A stretch of 64,000 nt of DNA from Tetrahymena thermophila SB210. Taxonomy: Eukaryota; Ciliophora; Oligohymenophorea; Hymenostomatida; Tetrahymenidae. Below, in pieces: positions 61,308 through 64,000 of the stretch. A model generated the notes under the pieces. The model was not told where the DNA came from and did no database searches. It saw only the letters and a list, made by a program, of their open reading frames with translations. The translations under genes and the position numbers were made by a program. Each line of letters opens with the position of its first letter. The stretch's first letter is position 1. Location of the stretch: positions 65,142 to 129,141 of the forward strand of contig NW_002476519.1 in the NCBI RefSeq assembly GCF_000189635.1. The letters run 5' to 3'.

Positions 61308-62730
61308 ATGAGAGTTATTGCTGCCCTCCTCGTTATTGCACTTGTCTGCCAAAGTGCTATGGCTGTTACTTCCAAGTCCCAAGTCAAGTTGATGATGGAA
61401 AAGATCAACTCTAAGATGGAGAAATCCCCCCTTGGTCGTGCCTTAAAGGGTATGGTCACCATTGCCACCAAGCTCGGTTATGACTACTAAGATCTCTATG
61501 ATGCCTTCGCTGCCCTCAAGAATTAATTATTAAACAGCCTTGATAACGAAAATTCCTTATTCGAAGAATAAACCGCTTGTCATGAGAATTTTATTGCTCA
61601 ATTCAACGCTTTAATCAGCAACTACACTAGTCAAGTAATAAAAAATACAATTTTAAAAGAAATATAATTTGTGAATAGTTAAATTCTCATCCAAAAAAAT
61701 AAAATAAAATGAATAATATTTATAAACTAATAAGTTGTTTCTAACTTCACCAACTAATCAAGCAGTTGATTTATTCATTGATTGATTATAATATTTTAAA
61801 TTTTATAAACAGATTAATGATACTGAAGCTTAATTAAACTACCTCAACGACTCCTTGAACACCTATGAACAAAACTTAAAGGATGCTCAACAAGCTCTCT
61901 AAGACAACACTGATGCTCTCAATGCTGCCGAAGAAGCTCTTGCCCAAGCTGAAGTTCTTTACCATTATGCCACCGCTGAATACAGCAATGCTGACTAAGT
62001 TATCGGAGTCGCTATTGAAAAACTCCAAGAAGCTTAATCGTAAATAAAGAATTATCTATTTATTCATTTTGATTTTTTATCAATTAAATGAAATGTTATA
62101 TCAAGCCTTTTGCAATGCATTAATAATTGATTTATTATAAATAATTATAGTCACTACGACAATGCTGACCTCGGATCTTTCTCCTTCGTTTAAATCAAGA
62201 ACACCTTCGTTTCTTTCGCTTAAAAGATTACTGAAGCCACCAAGGGAATGAATGCCAAGCACTAACTCTTCGTCAAACCTGTTGTCTAAGCTATGATGTA
62301 AGTTAAGAACAACACCAGTTAAACCTCAATCTAAACTGCTATCAAGGCCCTCTAAGACTTACAAGCTTACTTCCAAAAGACCTTCACTGATCTTACCAAC
62401 GAATACGTTATCTTCACCTAAAATGTCTAATCCACCATTGATGGTCTCAACTAACTTATAGATATCTTATAAAACTAAACCATCCCTGGATATGAAAGTC
62501 AAATCAGCTAAATACAAGCTTAAATCTAATAATTTGAAGATGCTCTCTCTCTTGCCTAACAAAACTTAAAATAAGCTTAAGACTATATTTCTGCTGAATA
62601 TGAAATATTTGCAATAGTTCAAGCTAGACACTAAGCTCTCGTTGACAGAATCAACTCCGAATATGACCTCGTTACCCAAGCTGACAGAATCGTTAGAAAC
62701 GCTCAAGCTTAAGTTAACTACTCTAACTGA
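61308..62730 (+). CDS. Grl-like secretory granule (mucocyst) protein, copy 2
   Basis: Three exons (61308-61634, 61813-62039, 62151-62730) with the same lengths as copy 1 (327, 227 and 580 nt) and the same intron lengths (178 and 111 nt). They encode 377 residues ending at TGA. The signal peptide is identical to copy 1. The middle exon keeps a regular Ala/Glu/Gln heptad pattern (NAAEEALAQAEVLYHYATAE) and biased codons, so this copy looks the more constrained one in that region. Some TAA-coded glutamines in exon 3 replace Glu or Lys of copy 1. It is expected to enter the secretory pathway and pack into dense-core granules, based on family resemblance only. No cysteine occurs in most of the chain; one lies in the signal peptide and one in exon 1. 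Confidence 0.73.
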
Positions 62731-63379
62731 TCTATTTGATTTGTTAACTCACTGAATAAAATTATATAATATTATTTTACTTTATGTTTAATCATATATA
62801 TTTCGTGTTTTATCAGTAATGAATGAATGAAAATTATTGATTTTATCTCTTAAATGAATACATTGAAATATCTTTTTTTTAAATTCTACTTTCTATTTGA
62901 TTTACTTAAACTTTTCAAACATTTCTTTTTAATAGCTTTAAAATACAATCTACTTACTAACCCACTAACTATTAGTGGCTAAATTTTTTATACAATTTAT
63001 ATTTTCACCAATCTAACTTATATCCATAAATAACATATCTATCTATGATTGTGTGAGTGTGTTTATCTCAAATAGCTTTAATTAAAAAGCTAATATAAAA
63101 ATAAGATTTCTGGGAAATTCATTCATTTTTTATTTATCTCAAAAAGTATATTTTATATTTCAGTAAATGTTTTATATTCTAAAAGTTTATAATTTAAATA
63201 TATAAACTATAATATTTGTTTCTCAAGGGTATTCATTTTACTCAAAAAAAAAAATTTGGTTTCCTGATTTTTTAATTTTGACAATTTAAATGTCAGATTT
63301 AAAAAAAATATAAAAATTAAAGTAATTACAATAAATACATGTAAATATATTAAAAATTAAATTTATTCTATTGAGTTCG
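62731..63379. other. 3' flank of Grl-like gene 2 with an extra segment
   Basis: Non-coding. Compared with gene 1, about 310 bases are inserted between TTAATAGCTTT (about 62939) and TTTGGTTTCCTGATT (about 63256). No gene seen. Confidence 0.5.
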
Positions 63380-63610
63380 CATTCTAATTATCCTTTATTC
63401 CAATTTCTGGTTCCAACTATATTTTTAAGTACAGATTTTAAATAGAAATATTAAGATTTAAAAATAAATGTTAGTTATCCTAACTTTTTTGTGATTTCTA
63501 TTACTAAAAGCAAATTTATAAATTCATATAAATTATTTGTTCTTTTTATCCATTTATAATTAATTAATTAAATTTCCATAAATTGCTATCAATATTTTTG
63601 AAAAAAATAA

Positions 63611-64000
63611 ATGATATAATAGATTAAATATTACAAAAAATTAGAAGAAGTAATTATTTATTTTTGTATCAAAATACTTTAAATATATTTACTAATATTA
63701 AAAGTTTTTAAACTCTTAACTTTAATCTAACTAGTATCTCCATATTGCTTTGAGGTATATTTAATAAATAAATATTATAATTCTTATTATTAATATTTTC
63801 TATATATTTAACTTTTAGTTTATTTAAAATATTATTTTAAGAGTAGAAATTATCACCTATATTCATTCATTTTATTAATACAAATATTTTTTTCTTTATT
63901 TTAACTTAATTTTCACTTTAAATTTTTTAATTCACTATCCATTTAATATTATTTAATATTTTTTATTCATTTTTTCCTTCTATTGATAAAAAAAGTTTAT
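63611..64000 (+). CDS. Start of 90-nt-exon LRR gene F, runs off the window
   Basis: Exon 1 63611-63649 (MIQQIKYYKKLEE) and exon 2 63705-63754 match the other LRR genes in length and phase, with a GTATAT donor as in gene B. The upstream region (TTTATAAATTCATATAA at about 63508, TTTTTAAGTACAGATTTTAA at about 63422) is of the gene B type. A degraded intron start (GATAAAAAAAGTTTAT) lies at the window edge, at the position of the relic LRR unit seen in genes A, B, C and E. The repeat exons must lie beyond the window. Confidence 0.65.

Overview
The window comes from an AT-rich ciliate nuclear genome, most likely Tetrahymena. Every gene I could reconstruct reads TAA and TAG as glutamine and stops only at TGA. 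Introns are AT-rich, GT..AG, about 50 to 1100 nt, far longer than Paramecium introns. From 34.7 kb onward there are genes built from tandem exons of exactly 90 nt separated by phase-2 introns, an architecture published for young leucine-rich-repeat (LRR) genes of Tetrahymena. The sequence does not show whether this is germline (micronuclear) or somatic (macronuclear) DNA. All gene models below were assembled by hand in the ciliate code; exon boundaries are checked by reading phase and, where a paralogue exists, by comparison with it.

Layout. 1-4.2 kb: no supported gene. 4.2-12.0 kb (+): eight-exon Ser/Thr protein kinase with DFN in place of DFG. 13.8-15.2 kb (+): membrane-anchored thioredoxin/PDI-like protein with a CGYC site. 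16.3-17.4 and 20.4-21.6 kb (-): two SIRT6-like sirtuin paralogues. Between them lie a decayed coding remnant (-) and an intronless LRR gene (+) made of about twelve 30-residue repeats. 22.1-27.2 and 28.0-33.9 kb (-): two tandem TRP/polycystin-like cation channels with identical 11-exon structures. 34.4-60 kb (+): LRR genes A, B, C, D and E, with the start of gene F at 63.6 kb. Two Grl-like secretory-granule (mucocyst) protein genes, at 55.6 and 61.3 kb, alternate with LRR genes D, E and F.

The LRR genes share one plan. A 39-nt first exon encodes MIQQIK..., a 50-nt second exon follows, then a run of 90-nt phase-2/phase-2 exons each encoding one LRR, then a short terminal exon encoding a basic tail around KRLV. 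B (9 LRR exons) and C (11) look intact. A (10 LRR exons) has one exon split by a tRNA-headed SINE-like element. D lacks its 5' end and has one exon split by a second element at the same codon position. E is a chimeric pseudogene. The 5' end, repeat exons and terminal exon show two subfamilies that alternate along the locus (A, C and the 5' part of E versus B, D and F).

The window is dominated by tandem duplication: sirtuins, channels, LRR genes and Grl genes are each present as neighbouring paralogues. Duplication is most recent in the LRR/Grl part, where about 4 kb containing the 3' end of an LRR gene plus a complete Grl gene is repeated.
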